From Aptenodytes patagonicus (Eukaryota > Chordata > Aves > Sphenisciformes > Spheniscidae), in NCBI RefSeq assembly GCF_965638725.1, contig NC_134951.1, positions 68,204,437-68,268,436 on the forward strand: a DNA stretch of 64,000 nucleotides, read 5' to 3'. The number at the start of each line of letters is the position of its first letter. Position 1 is the first letter of the stretch. The position numbers and the translations under genes were made by a program. The notes beneath the pieces were generated by a model. It made no database searches. It was not told where the DNA came from and saw only the letters and a program-made list of their open reading frames with translations. Shown here piece after piece: positions 63,301 through 64,000 of the stretch.

Positions 63301-64000
63301 ATTCTCTCCAAAGACTGTTAAAGTTGCAACTTGAAGCAGGATGCAGAATTACTTGGCTTGAACAGCTGGGCATTTGCATGGTGTTTCTGTAGGACCACTG
63401 GATATCTGGGACTCTTCTTACCTGTGGGACCAATAACTTGAATGACTCCTAGTGCTGAAGGGACTAACTGGAAAAGAATATCAATTAAGAGGAGTCTTCA
63501 TTAGACCAGCTGAGTTCCCAAAGATCAGAATGACTTATGTGCCCCCACGTTGCTGAGATGGAGTTGTTTGCTCTAAGGCATATCAAAGGAGAAGCTTTAA
63601 CAATCCCAAATGATACCTGGGACACTGGCTGGTACCAACTGGAGGTCTGAGCTGTGCCACAAGAAAGCAAGTGAGGGACTGACCACTCAAGTGTCAGTCA
63701 TATCCATCCTGATGACTGACAGGGGGTCCTATAGGTGACAACTCATTGTGAGCTACTGAGAATGGGAGGCAGGAAAATAAGCTGAAGAAAAGCATATGAG
63801 GTCATTCTGACCCTCTGAACCCTTTGGTTAGGAAGAAAAAAAAAAGTAGATGGGGAAAAAAAAAATCATAGAGCCGTAAAGACCCTGAATTGCACCTTAA
63901 GGTGGGAAAAAAAGTATTGAAATAATTCAAGGAAAGTACACACAAAACATAATTTAGAAGACAGTTTTTGAAAACCAAAAGAGGACAGAAACTTTCTGTT
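58531..64000 (-). other. NHSL1: NHSL1 intron, continues past the window
   Basis: This is sequence upstream of the large exon on the - strand. I found no exon encoding the N-terminal NHS domain, so the next exon upstream lies beyond 64000. Frames here are short and lack family motifs. It contains a 28-base AC repeat at 60354-60381. Confidence 0.7.
60354..60381. repeat. (AC)n microsatellite
   Basis: Fourteen uninterrupted AC units in the NHSL1 intron. Confidence 0.95.

Overview
This is vertebrate, almost certainly avian, nuclear DNA. Genes are sparse and split by introns. The interspersed repeats are bird-type: CR1 LINE 3' ends carrying the ATTCTATG octamer tail, and LTRs of a family common in bird genomes. 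Two protein-coding genes are recognised from their translations. SMIM28 (small integral membrane protein 28) is on the + strand with coding exons at 17505-17615 and 24995-25393. NHSL1 (NHS-like 1, an actin/WAVE regulator) is on the - strand, with its last three coding exons at 55007-58530, 54422-54546 and 50706-51429. The pair fits the human 6q23-q24 neighbourhood as I remember it. The species cannot be fixed from this window.

Layout, left to right. 1-1.7 kb looks like the end of a + strand 3' UTR with two AATAAA signals; ARFGEF3 is the candidate by synteny only. 1.7-17.1 kb has no recognisable gene but holds an LTR (8850-9403) and a weaker LTR-like stretch near 7.6-8.0 kb. 17.1-26.3 kb is SMIM28: a TATA box at 17369, exon 1, a 7.4-kb intron carrying a solo LTR with a perfect 5-bp target duplication (20012-20617) and a GGGGA/GGAGA minisatellite abutting a CR1 scrap, then exon 2 and the 3' UTR. 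26.3-36.4 kb has no confirmed gene, but it has a clear CpG-island promoter with no assigned gene (33.44-33.87 kb) and a splice-bounded possible exon on the - strand (29232-29466).

36.4-42.26 kb is a decayed endogenous retrovirus on the - strand. It has a 5' LTR, a tRNA-Ser-type primer binding site, gag, protease, reverse transcriptase, RNase H, integrase, an unassigned reading frame and an env remnant with a C-X6-CC motif. Every gene checked is broken, and no 3' LTR was found. A 57-bp piece of the other LTR family sits inside gag. 42.3-49.1 kb is intergenic with a CR1 3' end at 47116-47270. 49.15-64 kb is the 3' part of NHSL1, transcribed right to left; its N-terminal exons lie beyond the right edge.

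SMIM28 and NHSL1 converge. In human I recall HEBP2 lying between ARFGEF3 and NHSL1; I could not find HEBP2 coding sequence here. The most interesting leads are the unassigned CpG-island promoter, the mosaic retrovirus with its foreign LTR scar and unassigned reading frame, and the possible - strand exon.
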